Assembly (NCBI RefSeq): GCF_000254135.1
Contig: NZ_AINS01000039.1
Span: forward strand, 1-64,000
Source of the DNA: Campylobacter coli LMG 9860
GTDB lineage: Bacteria > Campylobacterota > Campylobacteria > Campylobacterales > Campylobacteraceae
Direction: 5' to 3'
DNA: 64,000 bases
Position 1 is the first letter of the stretch. Each line of letters begins with the position of its first letter. This document shows positions 28,980 through 37,305 of the stretch, piece by piece. A program made the translations under genes and the position numbers. Under the pieces are notes generated by a model. The model did no database searches. It saw only the letters and a list, made by a program, of their open reading frames with translations, and was not told the origin of the DNA.

Positions 28980-29423
28980 TTAAAAATTATCAAATATAAA
29001 ACCAAACGGCAAAGTAATTTGCAATAAAGTATTAAAGAGATAGTATAAAATAATACTACTTGAGATAGAAAAAACAATAGCTTTAATTAAAGTTGCCCCA
29101 AAAAGTAAAGTTATTGTAAAAATTAAAAAGATTGTGCAAATTATAAAGCCTAAAAACTCAAAAAAAAGCGCATAAATTAAAAAAGCTAAAGTTAAAACGA
29201 TGAGCTTTTTCCAAAGAATAAAATCACCCCATTTAACCTTAGTATCTTCAGAGAAAAAAACAAGAAATATAGAACAAAGGGCGATTAAAATTAAAGTACC
29301 TACTGGAAAAGGACGCGGTCCTAAGGGCTCATAATTAAAATCTGAATGTATATTCCACCCTATGTAAATTCCAATTAAACTTATAACCAATAAAATTCCA
29401 GCGACAATTCTTATACTTGACAT
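28980..29423 (-). CDS. tctB: Tripartite tricarboxylate transporter, small permease TctB
   Basis: Small membrane subunit of the TTT importer, 147 residues with four hydrophobic helices: near 5-25, 38-55, 70-115 and 115-140. The LGPRPFPVGTLILIALCSI segment near residues 35-53 is the TctB hallmark (GPxxFP). It lies 13 bp ahead of tctA and 4 bp behind tctC, so the three are one transcript. Confidence 0.88.
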   Translation of the reverse strand: MSSIRIVAGILLVISLIGIYIGWNIHSDFNYEPLGPRPFPVGTLILIALCSIFLVFFSEDTKVKWGDFILWKKLIVLTLAFLIYALFFEFLGFIICTIFLIFTITLLFGATLIKAIVFSISSSIILYYLFNTLLQITLPFGFIFDNF

Positions 29424-29427
29424 GATT

Positions 29428-30393
29428 TTACTTTATAAGATCGAATTCTTTGGCTAAAATTCTGTATTGATCAGTTTGTTTTTTGACAAAATCTTCTAAC
29501 TCTTTACCTTTTTTATCGAATTCAAATAGAGATCTTTGTTTTAATTGATCTTTATATTCTTGGGTTTGTTGAAATTTATCAAATGCATCAAGCCACCAAT
29601 TATAAGCTTCGTCTGAAACTTTTGCCCCCATATAGTAAGCTCTAATTACTGGCCATTCTACCTCATAACCCAATTCTTTAGCGGTTGGAATATTTGCTAA
29701 AGTGCCCGGAAGTCTCTTTGGGGAAAAGATAGCCAATACTCTAATAGTTCCTGTTTCGATTTGAGGTACAAGTTCAGCTATGCCTGCGCTAATCACATCA
29801 ATATGATTTCCTAAAAGAGAAGTTAAAGCATCTCCTCCTCCTTCAAAAGCCACATAGCGTATCTTTTTTACATCGATATTAATAGTTTTTGCAAGTAATG
29901 CTGTTTGCATCCAGTCTTGTCCTCCTATTGAACCTCCCGCACCTATACTAATAGAATTTGGGTCTTTATGCAAGGCATTTATTAGATCTTCTAAATTTTT
30001 ATAAGGAGAGTCTGATTTGACGGCTATCATTCCGTAATCTACACCCGCTGAAGCAAGCCATTTGACATTATTTTCATTATATTTTCCATGTTTTCCTGTG
30101 GCTATATTCAGTAATGTCCCACTTGAAAAAGCTACAACAACATTACCATCTTTAGATCTATTATTAACCATAGTGTTATAAGCTACAACACCTACTCCTC
30201 CGGGCATATAGGTAACTCTCATAGGAGTTGAAATAATGTTAGCTTTAAGCATACCTACTTGAATTAGCTTACATGTTAGATCAAAACCGCCTCCAGGTTG
30301 AGCTGGGGCAATACACTCGGGACGGTTAGGTTCTTTAGCAAAAGTTAACGAAAAACCAAAAATCAAAACAGAACAAAAAATTTTTAATTTCAT
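29428..30393 (-). CDS. tctC: Tripartite tricarboxylate transporter, solute-binding protein TctC
   Basis: Periplasmic binding protein of the TTT family (321 residues). A signal peptide, cleaved around LTFA-KE, precedes CIAPAQPGGGFDLTC, in which the PGGGFD loop is the family ligand site. SIGAGGSIGGQDWMQT near 152-167 and GGGDALTSLLGNHID near 195-209 (resembling TTT GGG-x-A-xxA-xL-G) follow. No two-component sensor pair is next to it, unlike many tct operons; control is not evident. Confidence 0.9.
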   Translation of the reverse strand: MKLKIFCSVLIFGFSLTFAKEPNRPECIAPAQPGGGFDLTCKLIQVGMLKANIISTPMRVTYMPGGVGVVAYNTMVNNRSKDGNVVVAFSSGTLLNIATGKHGKYNENNVKWLASAGVDYGMIAVKSDSPYKNLEDLINALHKDPNSISIGAGGSIGGQDWMQTALLAKTINIDVKKIRYVAFEGGGDALTSLLGNHIDVISAGIAELVPQIETGTIRVLAIFSPKRLPGTLANIPTAKELGYEVEWPVIRAYYMGAKVSDEAYNWWLDAFDKFQQTQEYKDQLKQRSLFEFDKKGKELEDFVKKQTDQYRILAKEFDLIK

Positions 30394-30403
30394 GATAAAA
30401 TCC

Positions 30404-30486
30404 TTTAATCTTTAAGTTTGAAATATATAAGTATTATATATAATCTTTTTTATAAAATTTACTATTTTTATAAGATAAAGATTAAA
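30404..30486. repeat. Inverted repeat flanking the tctC-xseA intergenic region
   Basis: TTTAATCTTTA at 30404-30414 is the exact complement of TAAAGATTAAA at 30476-30486, separated by 61 bases of AT-rich sequence that must hold both divergent promoters. On the tct strand the copy sits directly before the tctC ribosome binding site (AAAGGA). It may be a paired operator or a boundary trace of the tct insertion; in so AT-rich a region chance is possible. Confidence 0.4.
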
Positions 30487-30565
30487 ATTCTTAAAAAAAT
30501 GTAACTTTATTATACAAAATATAGTTAAATTGATACTTTTTGTAATACTTTATATATGGAAAATC

Positions 30566-31729
30566 ATGAAAGTAAGCGAATTAAATTTAAAAGCCAAGGC
30601 TTTATTGGAAACACATCTTAATGATATTGTTTTAAGCGGAGAGCTTTCAAAAATCACCATGCACGGATCAGGACATTGGTATTTTGATCTAAAAGATGAA
30701 AAATCAAGTATAGCTTGTGCTATGTTTAAGGGTGCAAATTTAAAAGTTGATTTTCAGCCTAAGGTAGGTGATTTTTTAGAGCTTGTTGGAAGTGTGAGTT
30801 TGTATGCTGAAAGTGGGCGTTATCAATTTATTGCAAGTAGCATGAAAAAAGCGGGAATGGGAGATTTAGAGGCTCAATTTCTAGCATTAAAAGAGCGCTT
30901 GCAAAAAGAAGGATTGTTTAATAGTGAGTATAAAAAAACCTTGCCTCAATTCCCTAAAAAAATCGGAATCATCACTTCAAAGACTTCAGCGGCCTTGCAA
31001 GATATGTTAAAACTTATCAATCAAAAAGAATATTTTCTAGCTAAAATTTATGTTTTTAACGCACTTACGCAAGGAAGTGGCGCAGCTTATTCTTTGATTC
31101 AAGCTTTAAAAAAAGCTGATGAGATAGGATTAGATGTTATCATTATCGCTAGAGGGGGTGGTAGCAGAGAGGATCTTTTTTGTTTTAATGATGAGGGCTT
31201 AGCAAGGGAAATTTTTAAAGCTAAAACACCTATTATTTCGGCAATTGGTCATGAGATTGATTATGTGATCAGTGATTTTGTAGCTGATTTTAGAGCACCC
31301 ACTCCATCAGCTGCTATCGATACTTTGCTTTATTCTAGACTTGATTTAGAACAAGGACTTGACCTTTTGGAAGAAAAATTGACAAAGCTTTGGGAAAGTA
31401 AATTAGAATATTGTGAAAATTTACTCAGCAATCTACACAAATTTTTTAAAGCAAAATCTTTAGAAGCTATGATAGAGGCAAAAGAAAAACAGCTTGCATT
31501 TTTGCTTAAGCAAGCAAAAATCATAATAGAAAGCAAAATTCAAAAAGCTGAATTAGAACTGCAAAAACTCCAAAATGCTTTTTTTCAGCATGAAAATTTT
31601 TTTAAAAAAAGCAAAAACCTAATTTCCATTAAAAAAAATGGTAAAATAGCAAATTTAGAAGAGCTAAAAAGTGAAGATATCATCACTTTGAGTTCTCAAA
31701 CTTTACAAAAAGAAGCAAAAATTCTATAA
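30566..31729 (+). CDS. xseA: Exodeoxyribonuclease VII large subunit
   Basis: Cleaves single-stranded DNA with the small subunit XseB, in repair. The 387-residue product has an N-terminal OB fold (SELNLKAKALLETHLNDIVLSGELS, GSGHWYFDLKD) and a conserved nuclease core: ARGGGSREDLFCFNDEGLARE and SAIGHEIDYVISDFVADFRAPTPSAA, followed by a coiled coil. The open frame begins at 30530, but the ATG at 30566 starts the conserved KVSELN block. No strong ribosome binding site is visible. No xseB lies in the window. Confidence 0.92.
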   Translation: MKVSELNLKAKALLETHLNDIVLSGELSKITMHGSGHWYFDLKDEKSSIACAMFKGANLKVDFQPKVGDFLELVGSVSLYAESGRYQFIASSMKKAGMGDLEAQFLALKERLQKEGLFNSEYKKTLPQFPKKIGIITSKTSAALQDMLKLINQKEYFLAKIYVFNALTQGSGAAYSLIQALKKADEIGLDVIIIARGGGSREDLFCFNDEGLAREIFKAKTPIISAIGHEIDYVISDFVADFRAPTPSAAIDTLLYSRLDLEQGLDLLEEKLTKLWESKLEYCENLLSNLHKFFKAKSLEAMIEAKEKQLAFLLKQAKIIIESKIQKAELELQKLQNAFFQHENFFKKSKNLISIKKNGKIANLEELKSEDIITLSSQTLQKEAKIL

Positions 31730-31738
31730 GGAAAAATA

Positions 31739-32815
31739 ATGAGAAAAATTAATTTTAGCGCAGGTCCATCTACTTTACCTTTGGAGCTTTTAGAATATGC
31801 CAAAAATGAGCTTTGTGATTATCAGGGCAAGGGCTATTCTATCATGGAAATTTCTCACCGTTCAAAAGTATTTGAAGAAGTGCATTTTGGAGCAATGCAA
31901 AAAGCAAAAGAACTTTATGGTTTAAATGATGACTATGAGGTTTTATTTTTGCAAGGTGGTGCGAGTTTGCAATTTGCTATGATACCTATGAATTTATCTT
32001 TAGGCGGGGTTTGTGAGTATGCAAATACAGGAGTTTGGACTCAAAAAGCTATAAAAGAAGCTCAAATTTTAGGGGTAAATGTCAAGGTTGTTGCTAGTAG
32101 TGAAGAAAGTAAGTTTGATCACATACCTCAAGTTGAGTTTAGTGATAATGCCGATTATGCCTATATTTGCTCAAATAATACTATTTATGGCACACAATTT
32201 AAAAACTATCCTAAAACCAAAGCCCCTTTAATCGTCGATGCTTCGAGTGATTTTTTCTCAAGAAAAGTTGATTTTTCAAATATTGCGCTTTTTTATGGCG
32301 GAGTACAAAAAAATGCAGGAATTTCGGGCATCAGCTGTCTTTTTATACGCAAAGATATGTTAGAAAGATCTCAAAATAAAAACTTGCCAAGTATGTTAAA
32401 ATACTCCATACATGCACAAAATCAATCTTTGTTTAATACTCCTCCGACTTTTGCAATTTATATGTTTAATCTTGAAATGAAATGGCTTTTAGATCAAGGT
32501 GGACTAGATGCTATCGATGCTAAAAATTCTCAAAAAGCTGCGATGCTTTATGAGTGTATTGATTCAAGTGAAGGATTTTACAAGGGACATGCTGATAAAA
32601 AAGATAGATCCTTGATGAATGTAAGCTTTAATATCGCTAAAAATTCAGAACTTGAACCAATATTTGTAAAAGAAGCTGAAGAAGTGGGTATGCTAGGACT
32701 TAAAGGTCATAGAATTTTAGGAGGAATTCGCGCAAGTATTTATAATGCTGTTACTTTAGATCAGGTTAAAACCCTGTGTGAATTTATGAAAGAATTTGCT
32801 AAAAAATATAACTAA
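31739..32815 (+). CDS. serC: Phosphoserine aminotransferase
   Basis: PLP aminotransferase of serine and pyridoxal synthesis. [10 protein letters not shown] at the start, [10 protein letters not shown] near 34-43, QGGASLQF near 70-77, and the PLP lysine in [12 protein letters not shown] near 184-195 are diagnostic. At 358 residues it is full length. It follows xseA by 9 bp and is followed by two hairpins before the convergent fabH. Confidence 0.95.
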   Translation: MRKINFSAGPSTLPLELLEYAKNELCDYQGKGYSIMEISHRSKVFEEVHFGAMQKAKELYGLNDDYEVLFLQGGASLQFAMIPMNLSLGGVCEYANTGVWTQKAIKEAQILGVNVKVVASSEESKFDHIPQVEFSDNADYAYICSNNTIYGTQFKNYPKTKAPLIVDASSDFFSRKVDFSNIALFYGGVQKNAGISGISCLFIRKDMLERSQNKNLPSMLKYSIHAQNQSLFNTPPTFAIYMFNLEMKWLLDQGGLDAIDAKNSQKAAMLYECIDSSEGFYKGHADKKDRSLMNVSFNIAKNSELEPIFVKEAEEVGMLGLKGHRILGGIRASIYNAVTLDQVKTLCEFMKEFAKKYN

Positions 32816-32823
32816 ACTAATCC

Positions 32824-32866
32824 TTCTGCCACTTTGCATAAAATTCACTCAAAGGTGGCAGAAAAT
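32824..32866 (+). terminator. Hairpin after serC
   Basis: TTCTGCCACTTTG (32824-32836) pairs with CAAA-GTGGCAGAA (32850-32863) with one bulged G and a 13-base loop. It starts 9 bases after the serC stop. There is no T run behind it, only AAATTTAC, so termination may need a factor, or the hairpin protects the transcript end. Confidence 0.55.
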
Positions 32867-32956
32867 TTACTCAAGTTTTAAATAAAAAATCCCAAAAAAG
32901 TAAAAATAGAAATATGTAAATTTTCAAAATAAATTTAATCCAATAAAATATCTAGT

Positions 32957-33003
32957 ATTAAGATATAGAAAGTTTAATTAGATTTGGTTCAAATCTTTTT
33001 TAA
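32957..33003 (+). ncRNA. Candidate small RNA or second serC terminator
   Basis: AGATTTG (32980-32986), loop GTT, CAAATCT (32990-32996) and then a run of six to seven T is a textbook plus-strand terminator, over 160 bases after serC and beyond its own hairpin. Ahead of it are TAAAAT at 32944-32949 as a possible -10 and a second small inverted pair ATATCT/AGATAT (32948-32966). A short RNA of about 45 bases or more could end here. The start is a guess; read-through from serC is the alternative. Confidence 0.3.
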
Positions 33004-33042
33004 GGTAAATTTTACACAGTGTTAAAATGTAAATTTAAGGTT

Positions 33043-34020
33043 TTAGGAGAAATTCTCACCACCAAATTTAAGTAAGGCAGAACCCCAAGTAAAACCACCG
33101 CCAAAAGCATCAAGCAGGATCAAATTCCCTTTTTTAAGACGACCCTCTTCATAGGCATCATTCATCGCCATAGGGATAGAAGCAGCTGAGGTATTGCCAT
33201 ATTTGTGCACAGTTACAACGCATTTTTCATCGCTTAAATTCAGTCTTTCTTGCACAGCTTTAATGATGCGTAAATTTGCTTGGTGTGGGATAAAAAGATC
33301 AATTTGTTCAGGCAAAATTTGATTTTTAGATAAAATTTCAACGACATCATTGCTTAAAGTTTGCACCGCTATTTTAAAGACTTCATTACCTTTCATTTTC
33401 ATTGCTAGGCTTGAAGCTTCTTTTGATTCTTGAGAGCGTTCTGTCATTAGTAAATCACCATAATTTCCATTACTTGCTGTATGTACATCGATTATAGGAT
33501 TGTTCTCATCAAGACTTACTACTCCAGCACCTGCACCATCGCCAAAAAGTATGCAAATACTCCTATCGGTATAATCCATGATAGAGCTTGCCTTTTCGGC
33601 TCCTATGATTAAAACATTTTTTTTCAAACCACTTTCTACAAGAGCCTTAGCTTGCTCTAAAAGATAGATAAAACCTGAGCAGGCTGCTGAAATATCAAAA
33701 GCACTGATTCCATTAAGTCCTAAATTTGCTGCGATTTTACAAGCAGTTGAAGGCATGGTAAAATAATCAGGGCTTAAGGTAGCTACTAGTATTGCATCAA
33801 TATCTTGTGGTTTTAAATTCGCTCTTTCTATAGCTTTTATAGCTGCTTTGGTGCCTAAATCACTTGTGCTTTCATCTTTGCTTGCAATGCGTCTTTCTTT
33901 TATACCTGTGCGTCTTGTGATCCACTCATCTGTTGTATCAATAATCTTTTCAAGATCGTGATTACTTAAAATTTGTTCAGGTATATAAGAAGCTATACTT
34001 TTTAAACTCGCTTTAGGCAT
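33043..34020 (-). CDS. fabH: Beta-ketoacyl-ACP synthase III
   Basis: Starts fatty acid elongation by condensing acetyl-CoA with malonyl-ACP. Catalytic residues: C114 in [15 protein letters not shown], the histidine in [10 protein letters not shown] near 245 and the asparagine in [12 protein letters not shown] near 275. I place the start at the ATG at 34020 (325 residues, MPKASLKS). An in-frame TTG at 34032 lies too close to the AAGGAG site. It overlaps plsX by 8 bp, the standard lipid pairing. Confidence 0.95.
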   Translation of the reverse strand: MPKASLKSIASYIPEQILSNHDLEKIIDTTDEWITRRTGIKERRIASKDESTSDLGTKAAIKAIERANLKPQDIDAILVATLSPDYFTMPSTACKIAANLGLNGISAFDISAACSGFIYLLEQAKALVESGLKKNVLIIGAEKASSIMDYTDRSICILFGDGAGAGVVSLDENNPIIDVHTASNGNYGDLLMTERSQESKEASSLAMKMKGNEVFKIAVQTLSNDVVEILSKNQILPEQIDLFIPHQANLRIIKAVQERLNLSDEKCVVTVHKYGNTSAASIPMAMNDAYEEGRLKKGNLILLDAFGGGFTWGSALLKFGGENFS

Positions 34021-34999
34021 TGTATTTCTCAAGCTCCTTTTCTATTATTTGATTGATATTTGATTCACTAAAGTTAATAGCCTGAAAAATAGCATTTTTG
34101 ATTGCTCTAGCATCGCTTTTTCCATGACTTATAATAACGCAGCCGTTGACACCAAGCAGTGGGGCGCCGCCATATTCTTGCCAATCAATATGTTTTTTAA
34201 GTCTTTTAAATGAAGGTTTCATTAGCAATGCGCCTATTTTTGATATCAAAGATTGCTTGATTTCATTTTTTAAAATGTGGATAATTGCTGTAGCTACGCC
34301 TTCACAGGCTTTTAGGATTACGTTGCCATCAAATCCATCACAAACTAAGACATCAACTTCACCATTAAAAATATCTCTACCTTCAGCATTTCCAACAAAA
34401 CTAGGAATTTGTTTCATAAGCTGATGAGCCTCTTTAGTAAGTTCATTGCCTTTACACTCTTCTTCGCCATTAGACAATAAAGCCAGGCGAGGTTTTGAAA
34501 TTTTCATAATTTCTTTTGCATAAGCATCGCCCATTATAGCAAATTGAAATAAATTTTCGGCTTTACAGTCGGTATTTGCACCCACATCTAAAAACAAAGT
34601 TTTACTTGTAGTATTTGGCATTAAGGTTGCAATTGCGGGCCGTAATACTCCTTTGAGTCTGCCCAATCTTAAAGTTGCTAAAGACATACTTGCACCACTA
34701 TGTCCTGCTGAAACAGCGGCTTTTGCTTTTCCATTTTTGACAAGTTCGATGGTTTTATAAATCGTAGTTTCTTTTCTTTTTAGGGCATCTGTTGCATTTT
34801 CATTCATAGAGAAAACTTCATTGGCATTCTCATATTGAATGTATTGTTCTAAATTTTTAGGTATTAGAGGTCTTAAAATATTGGGATTTCCCACTAAGAT
34901 AGCATTAAAAGGCCTTTCTTTTAAAGCCTCGATAACGCCTTCTATAATGGGCTTTTCTCCAAAATCTCCGCCCATTGCATCTATAGCAATGTCAATCAT
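34013..34999 (-). CDS. plsX: Phosphate acyltransferase PlsX
   Basis: Transfers acyl groups from ACP to phosphate, giving acyl-phosphate for glycerolipid synthesis; its partner acyltransferase PlsY is also in this window. The start [18 protein letters not shown] is diagnostic, with SAGHSGASM near 97-105, [14 protein letters not shown] near 137-150 and [12 protein letters not shown] near 216-227. At 328 residues it is complete. Order rpmF-plsX-fabH is conserved widely in bacteria. Confidence 0.96.
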   Translation of the reverse strand: MIDIAIDAMGGDFGEKPIIEGVIEALKERPFNAILVGNPNILRPLIPKNLEQYIQYENANEVFSMNENATDALKRKETTIYKTIELVKNGKAKAAVSAGHSGASMSLATLRLGRLKGVLRPAIATLMPNTTSKTLFLDVGANTDCKAENLFQFAIMGDAYAKEIMKISKPRLALLSNGEEECKGNELTKEAHQLMKQIPSFVGNAEGRDIFNGEVDVLVCDGFDGNVILKACEGVATAIIHILKNEIKQSLISKIGALLMKPSFKRLKKHIDWQEYGGAPLLGVNGCVIISHGKSDARAIKNAIFQAINFSESNINQIIEKELEKYNA

Positions 35000-35004
35000 T
35001 GATT

Positions 35005-35151
35005 TTAGTATTCCTTAGTATTTGGATTTGCACGATGAGGCATTTTGTAGCTTCCATCTTTGTCTTTTATAGGCATAGGAAGACTTACTTTATAGTGAGT
35101 TCTGCGTTTTGCTGCACGAGTTTTACTCACTCTTCTCTTAGGTACTGCCAT
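35005..35151 (-). CDS. rpmF: 50S ribosomal protein L32
   Basis: Short 48-residue protein of the large subunit, beginning [19 protein letters not shown], which is unmistakable L32. It has no cysteine, so it is the zinc-free form. The gene is preceded by GGAG (5' of ATG) and lies 5 bp ahead of plsX. Its operon partner is the DUF177 gene upstream, as in most bacteria. Confidence 0.95.
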   Translation of the reverse strand: MAVPKRRVSKTRAAKRRTHYKVSLPMPIKDKDGSYKMPHRANPNTKEY

Positions 35152-35174
35152 TTTATCTCCTTTTTTAAAATTTG

Positions 35175-35534
35175 TTAGCTTTTATTTTTGCAATTATTAC
35201 AATAAAAATAATCACTCAAATAAGCTTCAAGCTCACTAACTGCAACTTCTATTAAATCAATATGACCATCAAAAAATTCAATGGTATTGCTTAATTCATT
35301 CGTATTATCTTTAAAAATACCATCACTTGCAAAAAGATCCAAATTTTCTTTTATTTCAAGCTCAAGTTCTTCACCACAGCTATCACAAGGTCTATAAACA
35401 AAACCTTGCATTGTGGCATTTATTTTAACAAGTTTAGGATTTACTTTTACTAAATTTCCTTCAAAAACAACATTTTCAAGATTGAGTTTAAAAGGATAGT
35501 TAGTATTGTTAATCCTAGAAAAGGCTATTTTCAT
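35175..35534 (-). CDS. DUF177 (YceD-like) protein
   Basis: YceD/DUF177 protein of 119 residues, the near-constant neighbour of rpmF; the family is linked to 23S rRNA maturation or ribosome assembly. Two cysteine pairs, [10 protein letters not shown] near 50-56 and the C-terminal YCNNCKNKS, suggest a metal site. The start at 35534 overlaps the ndk stop as TAATG; the frame is open a little further upstream without a start better than TTG. Confidence 0.8.
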   Translation of the reverse strand: MKIAFSRINNTNYPFKLNLENVVFEGNLVKVNPKLVKINATMQGFVYRPCDSCGEELELEIKENLDLFASDGIFKDNTNELSNTIEFFDGHIDLIEVAVSELEAYLSDYFYCNNCKNKS

Positions 35535-35947
35535 TAGCAAATTTCGTTAGATTTAAAGAAAAATTCAATTTCAATTTTTGCATTTTCTAAGCTATCGCTT
35601 CCATGAACAGCGTTTGCGTCAATGCTTTCAGCAAAATCTGCTCTAATGGTGCCAGGTTGTGCTTCTTTTGGGTTTGTTGCTCCCATTAAATCTCTATTTT
35701 TAAGAACAGCACCTTCGCCTTCTAAAACAGAAACCACAACAGGGCCGCTGATCATAAATTCAACCAAATCTTTAAAAAAAGGTCTTTCTTTGTGAACAGC
35801 ATAAAAAGCTTCAGCTTGCTCTTTGCTAAGTTGAACTTTTTTCATAGCAGCAATTCTTAATCCATTACTTTCGAAACGATCTAAAATTTTACCTATAACA
35901 CCTTTTTTTACGGCATCAGGTTTGATAATCGATAGGGTTTTTTCCAT
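35534..35947 (-). CDS. ndk: Nucleoside diphosphate kinase
   Basis: Balances NTP pools by phosphate transfer through H115 in [12 protein letters not shown]. Other family marks are [16 protein letters not shown] at 6-21 and [21 protein letters not shown] (85-105). At 137 residues it is complete. It heads the ndk-DUF177-rpmF-plsX-fabH cluster, separated from fdxA by a hairpin. Confidence 0.97.
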   Translation of the reverse strand: MEKTLSIIKPDAVKKGVIGKILDRFESNGLRIAAMKKVQLSKEQAEAFYAVHKERPFFKDLVEFMISGPVVVSVLEGEGAVLKNRDLMGATNPKEAQPGTIRADFAESIDANAVHGSDSLENAKIEIEFFFKSNEIC

Positions 35948-36004
35948 TTTGATTATACTCCTTGGTTTTTATAAAGCTTAAAATTATACTTGAATTTGTT
36001 TAAA

Positions 36005-36041
36005 AAAAGTTAAAAAGAGGCTAGCTTTTTAACTAGCCTTT
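36005..36041 (-). terminator. Terminator after fdxA
   Basis: On the minus strand AGGCTAG and CTAGCCT (36018-36024 and 36033-36039) form a 7-bp stem with an 8-base loop, followed by CTTTTTAAC. It directly follows the fdxA stop at 36048 and fits an intrinsic terminator. Confidence 0.7.
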
Positions 36042-36047
36042 GTAGAA

Positions 36048-36332
36048 TTATGCAAAAACTGGGGTAGTTCCATCTCTCATATCGCTACCGATATTATCAC
36101 GACTTGGTTGCCCTGAAGCAATTTCACTCCATACTATACAGCCATCAGTTGGGCATGCGCTTGCACAAGCTGGTTGATCATTGTGTCCTACACATTCAAC
36201 ACATTTATCCGCATAGACATAATATCTATCTTCGCCCTCTGGATTGTTTGCATCGTCAACGATTGCGCTAACTGGACACTCATCAATACAAGAACCACAA
36301 GCAATACAACTATCTGTAATTTTTACAGCCAT
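36048..36332 (-). CDS. fdxA: Ferredoxin FdxA
   Basis: Two [4Fe-4S] ferredoxin of 94 residues: a first CIACGSCIDECPVSA motif at 9-23 and a second cluster with CVECVGHNDQPACASACP. The start at 36332 is preceded by GGAG. In Campylobacter fdxA diverges from ahpC, is induced by iron and needed for aerotolerance; the shared intergenic region contains Fur/PerR-like boxes. An earlier start at 36389 would add 19 residues unlike any ferredoxin. Confidence 0.93.
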   Translation of the reverse strand: MAVKITDSCIACGSCIDECPVSAIVDDANNPEGEDRYYVYADKCVECVGHNDQPACASACPTDGCIVWSEIASGQPSRDNIGSDMRDGTTPVFA

Positions 36333-36411
36333 TTTGTCTCCTTTTTGATTAATATGAAATTTACTTTTTTCAACTAAGCATTTTATCAAAGTATTCTTAA
36401 AAAACTATAAT

Positions 36412-36550
36412 TTTGATAATCAAAAAATATATATATTTGATAATTTTTAGATTTTGATTATCATTTATAATATAATATAAAATACTATAAAAAATATTTT
36501 CAAAAATTTATTATCATTTAAAAATCTTTAAAGGATTTAAACGATATAAT
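36412..36550. promoter_or_regulatory. Divergent fdxA/ahpC promoter with Fur/PerR-like boxes
   Basis: Three GATAAT-type repeats stand in the 255-bp gap: the near palindrome TTTTGATAATCAAAA (36411-36425), TTTTGATTATCATTTA (36452-36467) and TTTATTATCATTTAAA near 36508-36523. They resemble Fur family boxes (GATAATGATAATCATTATC). A TATAAT at 36545-36550 is the probable ahpC -10 box. This fits the known iron and peroxide control of ahpC and fdxA; which box serves which gene is inference. Confidence 0.65.
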
Positions 36551-36587
36551 TTCGCTATCAATAAAATTTATTAATTAGGAGAAAAAC

Positions 36588-37184
36588 ATGATAGTTACAA
36601 AAAAAGCTTTAGACTTTACTGCTCCAGCAGTATTAGGAAATAACGAAATCGTTGAAGATTTTAATCTTTATAAAAATATAGGCCCAAAAGGTGCGGTAGT
36701 ATTTTTCTATCCAAAAGATTTTACTTTTGTTTGTCCTTCAGAAATAATTGCTTTTGATAAAAGATATCAAGAATTTAAAAATCGTGGTATTGAAGTAATC
36801 GGAATTTCAGGCGACAATGAATTTTCACATTTTGCATGGAAAAACACTCCAGTAAATCAAGGGGGTATTGGTCAAGTTAAATTCCCACTTGTTGCAGATT
36901 TAACTAAACAAATTGCTAGAAATTTTGATGTACTTTATGCAGAAGCAGTTGCTCTTCGTGGTTCTTTCTTGCTTGATGCAGATGGAACAGTTCGCCACGC
37001 TGTAGTTAATGACTTACCACTTGGAAGAAATATTGATGAAATGATCAGAATGGTAGATACTATGCTTTTCACTAATGAACACGGTGAAGTTTGCCCTGCA
37101 GGCTGGAACAAAGGTGATGCTGGTATGAAAGCTAACCCTAAAGGTGTTGCTGAGTATCTTGATAAAAACGAAGATAAACTATAA
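36588..37184 (+). CDS. ahpC: Alkyl hydroperoxide reductase AhpC (2-Cys peroxiredoxin)
   Basis: Reduces organic peroxides. Peroxidatic C49 lies in FTFVCPSEI and resolving C169 in EVCPAGW, as in typical 2-Cys peroxiredoxins. At 198 residues it is complete. There is no ahpF neighbour; Campylobacter reduces it by other thiol systems. Expression is probably under PerR/Fur. A perfect 8-bp terminator follows. Confidence 0.96.
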   Translation: MIVTKKALDFTAPAVLGNNEIVEDFNLYKNIGPKGAVVFFYPKDFTFVCPSEIIAFDKRYQEFKNRGIEVIGISGDNEFSHFAWKNTPVNQGGIGQVKFPLVADLTKQIARNFDVLYAEAVALRGSFLLDADGTVRHAVVNDLPLGRNIDEMIRMVDTMLFTNEHGEVCPAGWNKGDAGMKANPKGVAEYLDKNEDKL

Positions 37185-37188
37185 TAAC

Positions 37189-37215
37189 AAGCCCTTAAAA
37201 AAGGGCTTTTCTTCT
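37189..37215 (+). terminator. Terminator after ahpC
   Basis: AAGCCCTT (37189-37196), loop AAAA, AAGGGCTT (37201-37208), then TTCTTCTT. A perfect intrinsic terminator a few bases behind the ahpC stop. Confidence 0.85.
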
Positions 37216-37305
37216 TGATAAAATTTCTTCTCTTAACTTTAATTAAAATTCATCATTTTTTTATATAATTTTATCTAATTTTATAAACTTAAATTTAGGC
37301 TAATT

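Noticed and set aside
32868-33042. Possible remnant of an L-PSP (RidA-like) gene between serC and fabH.
   Set aside because: No frame in this gap shows RidA motifs on either strand; at most the gene was cleanly lost.
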